This document shows positions 1 through 8,620 of a DNA stretch of 64,000 bases, in pieces. The stretch is from UBA4416 sp040389965. Lineage in GTDB: Bacteria > Bacteroidota > Bacteroidia > B-17B0 > Aurantibacillaceae. The number at the start of each line of letters is the position of its first letter. The first letter of the stretch is position 1. The notes beneath the pieces are model-generated. The model made no database searches and was not told the origin of the DNA. It was given only the letters and a program-made list of their open reading frames with translations. The position numbers were made by a program, and so were the translations under genes. The stretch is from NCBI GenBank assembly GCA_040389965.1, contig JAZJZF010000039.1, positions 1-64,000 on the forward strand, written 5' to 3'.

Positions 1-323
1 CCGAACAGCTCCGAACCGTCATCGACAATTCCATTTTTGTTGAGATCAAGGACATCGAACGTTGTGAAGCATCCGGGAAATATACCACCTGTTTTCTCAG
101 CAATAGTAAAGAGATCATTGTTACCAAAAACCTGAAAGAATTTGAAGATGTACTCAGTGAGTACAATTTTATCAGGATACATCATTCTCACCTTATCAAT
201 CTGGAATACATCAGGCAATACCACAAAGGCCGAGGAGGCTATATCACAATGAAAAGCGGAAGCACGATTACCGTATCGCAACGCAAGAAAGAGGAATTTT
301 TGAAGCGGCTGAATAAAATATAA
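1..323 (+). CDS. LytTR-family response regulator, 3' end only
   Basis: The reading frame enters the window at base 3 and runs 106 codons to TAA at 321-323, so the 5' part is missing. The visible residues form most of a LytTR DNA-binding domain: EIKDIERCEASGKYT near the start, then FIRIHHSHLINLEYI and ITVSQRKKEEF before the stop. This is the usual C-terminal layout of AgrA/LytR-type response regulators, which bind promoter direct repeats. A receiver domain would lie upstream, outside the window, so phosphorylation cannot be judged. It differs in sequence from the complete LytTR regulator at 31808-32518. A strong terminator follows within 20 bases. Confidence 0.9.
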   Translation, partial: EQLRTVIDNSIFVEIKDIERCEASGKYTTCFLSNSKEIIVTKNLKEFEDVLSEYNFIRIHHSHLINLEYIRQYHKGRGGYITMKSGSTITVSQRKKEEFLKRLNKI

Positions 324-340
324 AACTGCGAAACTCACAT

Positions 341-376
341 AAAAAAAGGCCTCCGATAGTTGTCGGAGGCCTTTTT
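341..376 (+). terminator. Rho-independent terminator, probably bidirectional
   Basis: A perfect 9-bp stem, GGCCTCCGA at 348-356 and TCGGAGGCC at 363-371, has a 6-base loop. Seven A precede it and five T follow. It closes the LytTR transcript and could also stop minus-strand transcripts leaving the gene that ends at 451. Confidence 0.9.
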
Positions 377-450
377 CGGGTGTGGGGAAATGAAAAGAAC
401 CTGTTTTTTAATTAAATTTCAAATACAAGTGATGCCCGTGTCAGATTTCA

Positions 451-1800
451 TTAAAAATTTACAATTAATTTTCGTGTGAATACCCCTTGTTTTGTTTTTG
501 CAGAAATAATGTAAATCCCTGCATTATCAAGTTGTAGATTGACTTTGTTTTCTATGGTTCGTGTTCTTACTATTTCTTGCCCAAGTGTATTGGTGACAAT
601 TATTTCGGCCTCATCGGCCGGAAGTTCAATCGTAAATTGCCCGTTTGACGGATTGGGATAAACTAAAAATAAATTATCTTTTTCAACATCTTCCACGATT
701 CCTACCGGAAACTGGCCTGATGTTTTGCCCTGGAAATAAAGAGAAAGAGGGAAGTTACCGTCTCCTCCACTGAAAACTGCTGTAGGTACACGTATTAAAA
801 AAGAATGAGTGCCAGCTGTAACCGGGCCTAAGTGGATGGTACGGATGTCGATAACATCACCGGGACACCAATTGCTAAAGGATTGCCATTGAGCGGGAGT
901 TTTGGTGGAAGATCCGTAGATGCCGTTTGACTGTGTATTATTTGCGCGAAATGGCTCGCATGTTAAACGGCCTGGCTTGTATGTGAGTACCAACGCATTA
1001 TCAAAGTAAGCATAATGAACTCTTCTATTATATTCTTCTCCACCTGAATTTGCACCATGGTTAGAAGTGATGAGCGAAAACTCAGCATCCGTTAAATTAG
1101 ATGGGACATTAAAGGTAATACGCTTTGTGGTGAGCGCCATTGTATCGGTTGCTCCGGTCTGGTAATTATTAAAATTGTTATTGAAGAATAAGGGTAATAA
1201 TATGTTTGTAGTTTGTGATGGTGCGGGAGAATTTGTAACGAATTGCAGTTTTCCCATAAATACGTCGCTGCGGCCTGAGCATCCTGCCACTTGTGTATTG
1301 GCAGCATAAGGAACACCGAACAACGATAACTCAATCCAGATATCGAAGCTATTGGTAATACTAACCTCTTTGAGAAGCATGGCCACATTGTCGACGTTGA
1401 AGGTATAGGAAACCACATCGGGCTGAACGTTTTTATTCATAAACGGGGTAATAAATCTGCCAAGCTCAATACGCTGTATATTATCGGGGTTATACGTTGT
1501 TGACCCAACAGGCACCAGGGCAAGGTTTACACCTCCTATTCTGTCGTAGTTGTCGCAGAGTGCTTTAATGCTTACATTCATCTGCAGGCTCGTACCGATA
1601 GAAGAAAGTTCGGCAGTCGTTAGTTTCCTGGCATATAAATCGTTCCGGTGTCTGGTCACTCCGGCCGGAGGCGGTGGATTTGTAACAACAGAAGCATAGC
1701 CGTCGTAAAACACGATGCTATCCATCACAGTAATGGTTGTTTGTGCTGATACCTGCATGAAGCCGGCAGCAAAAAGAAGAGATAATAATCTTGTTTTCAT
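451..1800 (-). CDS. PNGase F-like peptide-N-glycosidase with T9SS sorting domain
   Basis: The ATG at 1800 gives 449 aa starting directly with a signal peptide (MKTRLLSLLFAAGF...SAQ); an upstream in-frame ATG at 1830 would only add ten non-signal residues. The body resembles both eight-stranded domains of Flavobacterium PNGase F, which cleaves N-glycans from asparagine. The segments that match by eye are IELGRFITPF, CDNYDRIGG, IWIEL, GGEEYNRRVH and SNWCPGDVIDIR. Numbered from this start, Asp86, Glu157 and Glu256 fall where PNGase F has Asp60, Glu118 and Glu206, so the enzyme may be active. The last ~75 residues are a type A T9SS signal (YPNPSNGQFTIEL ... AGIYIISAKT ... RKLIVNF). It is probably a secreted glycan-scavenging enzyme. 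The family call comes from remembered motifs, not a search. Confidence 0.78.
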   Translation of the reverse strand: MKTRLLSLLFAAGFMQVSAQTTITVMDSIVFYDGYASVVTNPPPPAGVTRHRNDLYARKLTTAELSSIGTSLQMNVSIKALCDNYDRIGGVNLALVPVGSTTYNPDNIQRIELGRFITPFMNKNVQPDVVSYTFNVDNVAMLLKEVSITNSFDIWIELSLFGVPYAANTQVAGCSGRSDVFMGKLQFVTNSPAPSQTTNILLPLFFNNNFNNYQTGATDTMALTTKRITFNVPSNLTDAEFSLITSNHGANSGGEEYNRRVHYAYFDNALVLTYKPGRLTCEPFRANNTQSNGIYGSSTKTPAQWQSFSNWCPGDVIDIRTIHLGPVTAGTHSFLIRVPTAVFSGGDGNFPLSLYFQGKTSGQFPVGIVEDVEKDNLFLVYPNPSNGQFTIELPADEAEIIVTNTLGQEIVRTRTIENKVNLQLDNAGIYIISAKTKQGVFTRKLIVNF

Positions 1801-1840
1801 TTGGGGCATTTTTAATTGGTGAATGTTCAAAATGAGAGCA

Positions 1841-1880
1841 TAAGAGAGTCAGGTAATCGTTCTAATACCAGACCCTCTTA
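1841..1880 (-). promoter_or_regulatory. Hairpin between two T9SS cargo genes
   Basis: TAAGAGAGTCAGGT (1841-1854) and ACCAGACCCTCTTA (1867-1880) form a 14-bp stem with two mismatches and a 12-base loop. It lies just after the stop of the SBBP gene and before the PNGase-like gene, both on the minus strand. There is no clear T run on the exit side, so it may be a weak terminator, an attenuator or an mRNA 3'-end stabiliser. Confidence 0.35.
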
Positions 1881-1896
1881 AACTTTCTCTTTTAGG

Positions 1897-4278
1897 TTAT
1901 TGTTTTATTAAACGTATATTCTGAACCTGTCCGGAGCGTTCAACCTTAACTAAATAAATACCGTTGGCGTAGTTATGCAGGTCGATGGTTTGCTTTCCTG
2001 CAAGAACATTGTGGCTGGAAAGTATATTTCCCAGCACATCGTAAACGATTACGGAAACGGCTTCATCTGCTTCAATCGTAACTATGCCATTGGATGGATT
2101 TGGGTAAATGACAGCCAGCGAAGAGCTTCCTGTTTTTAATTCATGAAGTCCTGTACATAGACTCACATTCTGTGTCAGTAAAACAGCGCGTGAGCAACCG
2201 TTTGTTCCTATACTGCTAACCGAATACGTTGTGCTCATAGATGGACTTACAACTATGGATGCCGCGTTGGAACCCGTGCTCCAGGTGTAGCTGGTTACAC
2301 CCGATGCTGTTAATGTGACACTTTCCCCTGCACATATCATAGAGCTGCTGCTTGCAGCCACAATGGCCGGCGAAGGCATGACCGTAACGATAGATACAGC
2401 AGGCAGAGAGGTACAGCCAATAGCATCGAACCCGATAATAGAGTAGAATGTTGTTGCCGTTGGCGTCACAACTGCCGATCCTGAGGAATAAATGTAAGTA
2501 ACGGCGCCTGTAGGTAGGATAGAAAAGGATTGCCCTTCGCAAATAGTACCGTTATTTCCTGTAACAACAGGCAGGGCATTAACCGTTAGTGTAATAGCTG
2601 TGCGCGTGGCGCTTGGGGCGCAGGTAGATGACTCAGCATAGTAGGTGTAATTACCTGCAGCCATTGCCGGTGTGATATAAGTAGTTCCTGTACCTAATGC
2701 CAGTGTCGAAGTAGGGCTCGAAAACCAACTTACGGTTCCGGTACTTGTAGCAGACAAGGTGGCGGTGGTACTCACACAAATGGTTTGTTTGCTTACAGGT
2801 GTGGCACTGCTTGCCGATACCGGTAAAGCGCACAAAAACAGTTTCATGGAAAATGCGTCGTTATTACCTGCGGATGTTACCGTATTTACCCTTGTAGGGC
2901 TTGTGCTTGGGTTAAAGTCAGGAGAGGCTTTAAACGTTCCTGTAGCCGAAAGATTTCCTGCAGCATCGGACGAAATATAAAAGCCATCGTCGTAGCCAGT
3001 ACCACCGATCTGACCTGCCCATACGTAATTACCGGAAGCATCCAGGTTTAAAATAAAGATATCGCTGCTTCCATTTGAAGTGAGCGTATAAGTTGTTGCA
3101 ACAGCCGGATCGAAATCGGCCGTGTTTTGAAATCCTCCGGTAAGATATACATTTCCTGTTCCGTCAACGGCTATAGCTCTACCTACATCATCGGAAGTGC
3201 CACCGAGGAATTTTGACCATAACAGAGTTCCTGTAGCATCGATCTTGGAAATAAAAGCATCATAGCCTCCATTCGATGTGAAAGTATAAGTCGCTGCGGA
3301 TGGGTCTGCATCAGCTGTTCCCGAAAATTGTCCCGTCACATAGACGTTACCGGAATTTACCTTGATAGCGGTTGCCCAGTCATCATTAGGACCGGACATC
3401 ACATCTTTACCCCATATATAATTTCCGGAGCCATCGAGTTTGCAAACAAAAAGATCAGTTGCTCCACCCGAAATAAGGTTAGCTACAGAAGCACTCGGAT
3501 CCATATCGGCAGTTCCCGTAAACTGCCCATTGATAAATACATTACCGGAAGCATCCAGATCAACTGAAAATCCGGCATCGTCGGTAGTACCGCCTAATGT
3601 CTTTGCCCATACCAGGTTGCCGCTTGCATCCAGTTTTGAAACAAATGCATCACCAATACCTGCAGATGTTATGGTAAATGTCGCAGCAGACGGATCAAAA
3701 TCGACGGTTCCTGAAAAATTCCCTGTCGTGTAGCTATTCCCGGAAGCGTCCAGTACAATTCCTCTTCCGTTATCTCCACCTGTACTTCCAATTTGTTTAG
3801 CCCATACAAAATTCCCTGTGGCATCTAATTTTACAATGAACGCATCGGTACCGCCCGCTGAGGTCAGGTTAAAAGTAACACTTGCCGATGGATCAAAATC
3901 TACTGTACCATTGAACCACCCCGTTGCGTATACGTTTCCGGATGCATCAACAGCAATAGAATTGCCTTTGTCGCTCCCGGTGGAGCCGAATTTTTTTGCC
4001 CAGACTAAGTTACCTGAAGCATCCAGTTTTGAAATGAAGATGTCATCACTTCCCGCCGAAGAATAACTCAAGGTTGCCGCAGAAGGATCGAAATCGGCAG
4101 TTCCCTGAAAAAATCCAGCGGTGTAAACATTTCCTGAAGCATCCGTTGTCACAGATAATCCATAGTCGTCGGAAGTGCCACCCATGTTTTTTGCCCACTG
4201 ATAAGTAGGCACAGTCACCTGAGCATTGGCCATAAAAGCTATTATCAAACAGCTTATAGAGAGTAGTGTTTTTTTCAT
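1897..4278 (-). CDS. SBBP beta-propeller protein with T9SS sorting domain
   Basis: The start is placed at the ATG at 4278 (793 aa) because it opens a clean signal peptide (MKKTLLSISCLIIAFMANAQ); the frame is open further upstream but that stretch does not look coding. After the signal come seven repeats of about 70 residues with the pattern ASGN-VWAK--GST-D-G--I--DASGNVY-TG-F-GT-DFDPS, the SBBP propeller repeat. Seven units fit one closed seven-bladed propeller. Two or three Ig-like domains follow, then a type A T9SS signal (YPNPSNGIVTIEA ... NGIYLVKVERSGQ ... IRLIKQ). It should be secreted and held at the outer surface. The ligand is unknown; such proteins usually act in adhesion or binding. 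The nucleotide sequence of the repeats is also repetitive. Confidence 0.85.
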   Translation of the reverse strand: MKKTLLSISCLIIAFMANAQVTVPTYQWAKNMGGTSDDYGLSVTTDASGNVYTAGFFQGTADFDPSAATLSYSSAGSDDIFISKLDASGNLVWAKKFGSTGSDKGNSIAVDASGNVYATGWFNGTVDFDPSASVTFNLTSAGGTDAFIVKLDATGNFVWAKQIGSTGGDNGRGIVLDASGNSYTTGNFSGTVDFDPSAATFTITSAGIGDAFVSKLDASGNLVWAKTLGGTTDDAGFSVDLDASGNVFINGQFTGTADMDPSASVANLISGGATDLFVCKLDGSGNYIWGKDVMSGPNDDWATAIKVNSGNVYVTGQFSGTADADPSAATYTFTSNGGYDAFISKIDATGTLLWSKFLGGTSDDVGRAIAVDGTGNVYLTGGFQNTADFDPAVATTYTLTSNGSSDIFILNLDASGNYVWAGQIGGTGYDDGFYISSDAAGNLSATGTFKASPDFNPSTSPTRVNTVTSAGNNDAFSMKLFLCALPVSASSATPVSKQTICVSTTATLSATSTGTVSWFSSPTSTLALGTGTTYITPAMAAGNYTYYAESSTCAPSATRTAITLTVNALPVVTGNNGTICEGQSFSILPTGAVTYIYSSGSAVVTPTATTFYSIIGFDAIGCTSLPAVSIVTVMPSPAIVAASSSSMICAGESVTLTASGVTSYTWSTGSNAASIVVSPSMSTTYSVSSIGTNGCSRAVLLTQNVSLCTGLHELKTGSSSLAVIYPNPSNGIVTIEADEAVSVIVYDVLGNILSSHNVLAGKQTIDLHNYANGIYLVKVERSGQVQNIRLIKQ

Positions 4279-4518
4279 GTTATTCTTTAAATTATTTATA
4301 ACGAATTTACATGGGCTTAACATTCTATTCATACTCAAATTAATAAGTGCGTTCTTTATGTAATAAGTGAGCACATTTAGGCATGAATATGTTTTATACA
4401 AAACGTAAATGAGGATTATTCACATTTTGTAGGCTTAGTCTGGAAACATGAAGCACCAAGTCATAGATGATAGGTACTTAGAAGTCAGGAGGACTTCAAT
4501 GTACATAAAAAGTAACAG

Positions 4519-4548
4519 TACAAAAACAAAAATAACCCCGAAGGGGTT
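4519..4548 (-). terminator. Terminator of the mnmH-selD transcript
   Basis: AACCCC (4534-4539) and GGGGTT (4543-4548) pair around a GAA loop. On the minus strand the hairpin is followed by a T-rich stretch (ATTTTTGTTTTTG). It lies 33 bases beyond the selD stop. The rest of the 302-base gap 4279-4580 is AT-rich leader DNA of the SBBP gene with nothing else recognisable. Confidence 0.7.
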
Positions 4549-4580
4549 GAATGTCATTATAAGATCGTGAATGTTCTAAT

Positions 4581-5609
4581 TTAAACAAACACAATTTCTT
4601 TTTCTTTTTTAGAAACAACAGTTCCCACTTTTGCAAAAAACTGCTTGTGTGAATTTAAAAATGAATCCATCTCTGTTTCATGTTCGGCATTAACACTTAT
4701 GAGCAATCCACCTGAAGTTTGAGGGTCGCAATACAGAATAAAATCGAGATCGGTCATGCCATCAATGTAGGGTGATTGCGCGTTGTAATTGCGGGTAGTA
4801 TTATCAGGGAATACAAATTGCTGAATATAATTTTTTGCAGGTTCTATTACCGGAATTGTTTCTTTTTTAATTAATGCCGTTAGCCCCGAATCCTGCATCA
4901 TTTCCAGTAAGTGCCCGGCAAAGCCAAAGCCTGTTACATCTGTTAGGGCATTTACATAATGCAAGGCGCCTAATTTTTCTCCTATACTGTTTAAACTTGT
5001 TGTTGCGTTAAGCAGTAATTTGTAATCTTCTTCGTTGAGTAATCCTCTTTTTAAAGCAGTGCTTAAAACGCCTATTCCTAAAGGTTTTGTAAGGTAAAAG
5101 AGGTCGTTTTCTTTTACCGTATTATTTTTTTTGATATGGTCTTTTTTTACGAGTCCTGTTACTGCCAGTCCAAACAAGGGTTCCTGAGTATCTACACTAT
5201 GTCCGCCGGCTAAAGGAATTCCAGCTTTGGTACAAATTTCCTGAGCGCCTTTAATAACCTGCTGTGCTATATCTACAGAAATTTTATCTACCGGCCAGCC
5301 TAAAATAGCCACGGCCATCAAGGGTTTTCCGCCCATGGCATAAATATCGCTAATAGCGTTGCAGGCCGAAATCTTTCCAAAATCAAAAGCATCATCTACA
5401 ATGGGTGTAAAAAAATCAGTAGTGCTTATCACACAGGTTCCATCCTGTAATTCATAAACGGCGGCATCATCTTTGGTGTCGTTTCCTACCAATAAATGAG
5501 GAAAGACGGTATTTTGCCGGCATCCATTTAAAATTTCTTCCAACACGGCAGGAGCTATTTTACAGCCGCAACCCGATGCTTTGCTATATTGAGTGAGTTT
5601 AACAGACAT
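4581..5609 (-). CDS. selD: Selenide, water dikinase (selenophosphate synthetase)
   Basis: SelD makes selenophosphate from selenide and ATP, the selenium donor for selenouridine and selenocysteine. The 342-aa length is usual. The N-terminal glycine/cysteine motif ASGCGCK is present, with Cys14 at the catalytic Cys/Sec position and Lys17 at the essential lysine, so this is the cysteine form. An AIR-synthase-like fold is indicated by ISTTDFFTPIVDD, AGGHSVDTQEP and LTDVTGFGFAGHL. The ATG at 5609 directly abuts the TAA of mnmH (5612-5610), so the two genes are one transcription unit and probably translationally coupled. No selA, selB or selC is in the window, so the visible partner implies use in tRNA 2-selenouridine rather than selenoproteins. 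Confidence 0.95.
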   Translation of the reverse strand: MSVKLTQYSKASGCGCKIAPAVLEEILNGCRQNTVFPHLLVGNDTKDDAAVYELQDGTCVISTTDFFTPIVDDAFDFGKISACNAISDIYAMGGKPLMAVAILGWPVDKISVDIAQQVIKGAQEICTKAGIPLAGGHSVDTQEPLFGLAVTGLVKKDHIKKNNTVKENDLFYLTKPLGIGVLSTALKRGLLNEEDYKLLLNATTSLNSIGEKLGALHYVNALTDVTGFGFAGHLLEMMQDSGLTALIKKETIPVIEPAKNYIQQFVFPDNTTRNYNAQSPYIDGMTDLDFILYCDPQTSGGLLISVNAEHETEMDSFLNSHKQFFAKVGTVVSKKEKEIVFV

Positions 5610-6638
5610 TTAGTTTAATGTATCTATAATTTGTTTTACTTTTTGTGCATTCACTGAGGCATCTATAGTGTCGGATGTTATCTCAATAAGCAGTTGCTTT
5701 TTATGTTCATACATAAAGCTGTAAGCCTTATCGTAATAGAGTAAGGATAAACGGGCAACATCGTGTAAATTGTTTTCTGCAAGGTATTGCAGACATAATT
5801 TCGTATTGAGCGAGCCGAGTTGCTGTGAGATTTTTAGCACACAGGCTTTTAGTTCATCCATATGAATGGTAGTGTAATCATCTACTAATTTTTGAACTCT
5901 TAATTCAAGAGGAATCTCCAATTTAATGATAGTAGCTTCTTTCATTTGAAGCCAAAGCGGATGTGGCAGTTTATTAAAACCAATATTTTTTGATTCATCT
6001 TCCAAAATAATAAGCTGCGAAGTATTCAGATTATTAAAAGCCTCGTATAAACTATGTTCGAAATTTTGCTGCGAATTTTGCTTTGATTCGTTTATGGCTC
6101 CAAAGGCCGATCCTTTATGATGAGCCAGAGCTTCAAGATCTATTGTTTGATAAGATAACCGGGCAAGTTCTTTAATAACGTCTGTTTTCCCACTCCCGGT
6201 TTTACCGCCAAGTAACAGGAGTTTTTTTTGCTCTTCGAAATACTGCAGCACATGGTTTCTGTATACTTTATAACCGCCTTTTAAGAGCTTTGCTTCAAGT
6301 CCTGAAGTATTCATAAGCCAGGCAAAACTATTGCTACGCATGCCACCTCTAAAGCAATACACAAATACTTTTTTTGTTTTTGAAAGGCGCTTTACATGGT
6401 TTACAAAAGACACCATTTTTGGAGATACAATTTCCAAACCTCTTGTAACGGCAGTATCTTTTCCTTGTTGCTTGAAAAGAGTACCTATTTCGGCACGCTC
6501 ACTGTCTTCAAATAACGGAATGTTAATAGCATTTGAAATATGACCTTTTAAGAACTCAATGGGAGCACGAACATCTATAATAAGCTCATGTTTACTATGA
6601 GTTAAAAAATCGGTTATTTCCAGAGCCTCGGCTGTCAT
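5610..6638 (-). CDS. mnmH: tRNA 2-selenouridine synthase
   Basis: MnmH (SelU/YbbB) replaces sulfur by selenium at the wobble 2-thiouridine of Lys, Glu and Gln tRNAs, through a geranylated intermediate. Residues ~10-125 form a rhodanese domain: LIIDVRAPIEF, then Cys95 in YCFRGGMRS, the expected catalytic cysteine. A P-loop follows (GGKTGSGKT, residues 144-152) in the C-terminal ATPase-like domain, with LEDESKNIG and SLLYYDKAY further on. The length (342) is close to the family's ~360. It is the first gene of the pair with selD, which supplies selenophosphate. The start MTAEALEITDFL sits right before the rhodanese domain and is the natural choice. Confidence 0.94.
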   Translation of the reverse strand: MTAEALEITDFLTHSKHELIIDVRAPIEFLKGHISNAINIPLFEDSERAEIGTLFKQQGKDTAVTRGLEIVSPKMVSFVNHVKRLSKTKKVFVYCFRGGMRSNSFAWLMNTSGLEAKLLKGGYKVYRNHVLQYFEEQKKLLLLGGKTGSGKTDVIKELARLSYQTIDLEALAHHKGSAFGAINESKQNSQQNFEHSLYEAFNNLNTSQLIILEDESKNIGFNKLPHPLWLQMKEATIIKLEIPLELRVQKLVDDYTTIHMDELKACVLKISQQLGSLNTKLCLQYLAENNLHDVARLSLLYYDKAYSFMYEHKKQLLIEITSDTIDASVNAQKVKQIIDTLN

Positions 6639-6816
6639 TTGAGCGAATCTACTGTTTATTCCTGAATTAAGAATCTTGTTTTTTGAGTATAAAAATGCGG
6701 TATTTGACTGAAATGATGTTAATAAAACAATGATTGTTAAAATCTTGTTAATTTATTAAAGCAATAACGAAACAATATTATGTATTTTGTAGTTTAAATT
6801 GTATAATATTGTAATA

Positions 6817-7227
6817 ATGAAATTATCCAGGTTACTCGCTGTATTTATATTATTGCTTTGCTTTGGGGCAAGTAATGTTGTTATGGCCCAGGCAAAAGGC
6901 GGTAGAAAAAGAGAGCACCGTAACCAAAGAAGTAGTGGAGGTTTCTTTCATTTCAAGAAAAGTACCGGGCATGCTGATGCTTTTGCCAAAGGCGGTAGTA
7001 AAAGAGGTTTTTTCGCAAGAATATTTAAAGGTAACAAAAGCGGTAGCGCCTGGACTTACAGGAAAACCAAACCGGGGATTAAACAAAATAAAGAACAGCC
7101 TAAATTATTTACAAGGAATAGAACTAAAAACAAAAAATACAGAGACGGCATATTGGCGAGGCAGAATAGACAGCGAGGGACAACGAGGGTTCGGGGAAAT
7201 TCAAGCTTCAGCAAATCGAAACGGTAA
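6817..7227 (+). CDS. Small, strongly basic secreted protein of unknown function
   Basis: The protein is 136 aa from the ATG at 6817; an in-frame TTG at 6799 is less likely because the signal peptide begins at MKLSRLLAVFILLLCFG. Cleavage is expected after ...VVMAQ. The mature part is unusually rich in Lys, Arg and Gly: GGRKREHRNQRSSGG, KGGSKRGFF and GTTRVRGNSSFSKSKR. It has no Cys. Arg/Lys content suggests binding to an anionic polymer such as LPS, DNA or RNA, but this is a guess. Two other open frames cross the same stretch (+ 6863-7252, minus 7056-7259); I prefer this one because only it has a signal peptide. I do not recognise a family. Confidence 0.65.
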   Translation: MKLSRLLAVFILLLCFGASNVVMAQAKGGRKREHRNQRSSGGFFHFKKSTGHADAFAKGGSKRGFFARIFKGNKSGSAWTYRKTKPGIKQNKEQPKLFTRNRTKNKKYRDGILARQNRQRGTTRVRGNSSFSKSKR

Positions 7228-7251
7228 CAGGATATTAAAAAACTTTTATTA

Positions 7252-7280
7252 AATCCCAACTTAATGGTTGGGATTTTTTA
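7252..7280 (+). terminator. Rho-independent terminator
   Basis: AATCCCAAC (7252-7260) pairs perfectly with GTTGGGATT (7267-7275) around a 6-base loop, followed by a run of T to 7279. It ends the small basic protein transcript just ahead of purD. Confidence 0.88.
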
Positions 7281-7333
7281 TTTTTGCGGCATTTAACACT
7301 AACAATTCCTCAGGGTAAGATAAACAACGGTAT

Positions 7334-8620
7334 ATGAACGTATTAATTTTAGGATCGGGTGGCAGAGAGCATGCTTTTGCATGGAAACTAGCTAAAAGTA
7401 AAGAACTGGAAAACCTATACATTGCACCGGGTAATGCCGGTACGGCACAATGCGGAACTAATGTAAATATATCGGCTACAGATTTTGACGCGGTTAAAAA
7501 TTTAGTGTGGGAAAAAGGAATTGATATGGTTTTGGTTGGCCCCGAAGATCCATTGGTTCAGGGTATTCACGATTATTTTTTGAATGATGAGGTTTTAAAA
7601 GATATTCCTGTAATAGGTCCTAAAAAAGATGGCGCTCAACTCGAAGGAAGTAAAGATTTCAGTAAGCAGTTCATGTTCAGACATGGAGTACCAACTGCAA
7701 AATATAAAAGTTTTACAAAAGAAAATATTTCGGAAGCTTCCGCTTTTATAGATGCTCTAACCCCGCCCTATGTTTTAAAAGCCGATGGATTAGCGGCTGG
7801 CAAGGGAGTTTTGATTCTGGAGGATAAAGATGAAGCAAAACGCGAATTGCAAAACATGATTCTGAATGCCAAATTTGGGGCAGCAGGAAATACAGTTGTT
7901 ATTGAAGAGTTTTTGAAAGGCATTGAATTATCGGTGTTTGTATTAACAGATGGGAAATCGTATAAAATTTTGCCGGCAGCAAAAGATTATAAACGTATTG
8001 GAGTAGGTGACACCGGTTTAAATACAGGCGGGATGGGAGCGGTGAGCCCTGTGCCCTTTGCCGATGATGCTTTCATTAAAAAAGTGGAAGAAAAAATTGT
8101 GAAGCCTACTATTAGTGGTTTGCTAAAAGATGGGATTGATTACCGTGGGTTTATATTTATCGGTTTAATGAATTGCGATGGCGAGCCAAGCGTTATCGAA
8201 TATAATTGCCGTATGGGCGATCCTGAAACGGAAGTGGTTATTCCGCGTATAGAATCTGATTTGCTGGATCTATTAAACGGCGTGGCTACGCAAACTCTGC
8301 ACGAAAAACAATTTAGTGTTACACCCGATATTGCTACAACGGTGGTATTGGTTTCAGGCGGCTATCCCGGAGATTATGAAAAACATAAAACAGTAACAGG
8401 TTTAGAGGCCATTACCGGAAGTCACGTATTTCATTCGGGTACTGTTTTAAAAGACGATGCCGTTTTAACGAATGGGGGAAGAGTATTTGCTGTAACCTCT
8501 TTTGGAAAGAACATTACAGAAGCCGTAACAAAAAGTTTTAAGGCCGCTGAAGCTATTTCGTACGATAAAAAATATTACCGTAACGATATAGGCAAAGACC
8601 TGATTAACTGGAAAAGTTAA
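7334..8620 (+). CDS. purD: Phosphoribosylamine--glycine ligase
   Basis: PurD (GARS) joins phosphoribosylamine and glycine using ATP, the second step of de novo purine synthesis in the cytoplasm. The 428-aa length is typical. The N-terminal GAR-synthetase domain opens with MNVLILGSGGREHAFAWKL. The ATP-grasp domain shows YVLKADGLAAGKGV, the IEEFLKGIELSVF segment and the metal-binding region EYNCRMGDPETE. The C-terminal part has VLVSGGYPGDYEK and HSGTV. It stands alone here without other pur genes. It converges with the gene on the minus strand, and their stop codons overlap by 4 bases. Confidence 0.97.
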   Translation: MNVLILGSGGREHAFAWKLAKSKELENLYIAPGNAGTAQCGTNVNISATDFDAVKNLVWEKGIDMVLVGPEDPLVQGIHDYFLNDEVLKDIPVIGPKKDGAQLEGSKDFSKQFMFRHGVPTAKYKSFTKENISEASAFIDALTPPYVLKADGLAAGKGVLILEDKDEAKRELQNMILNAKFGAAGNTVVIEEFLKGIELSVFVLTDGKSYKILPAAKDYKRIGVGDTGLNTGGMGAVSPVPFADDAFIKKVEEKIVKPTISGLLKDGIDYRGFIFIGLMNCDGEPSVIEYNCRMGDPETEVVIPRIESDLLDLLNGVATQTLHEKQFSVTPDIATTVVLVSGGYPGDYEKHKTVTGLEAITGSHVFHSGTVLKDDAVLTNGGRVFAVTSFGKNITEAVTKSFKAAEAISYDKKYYRNDIGKDLINWKS

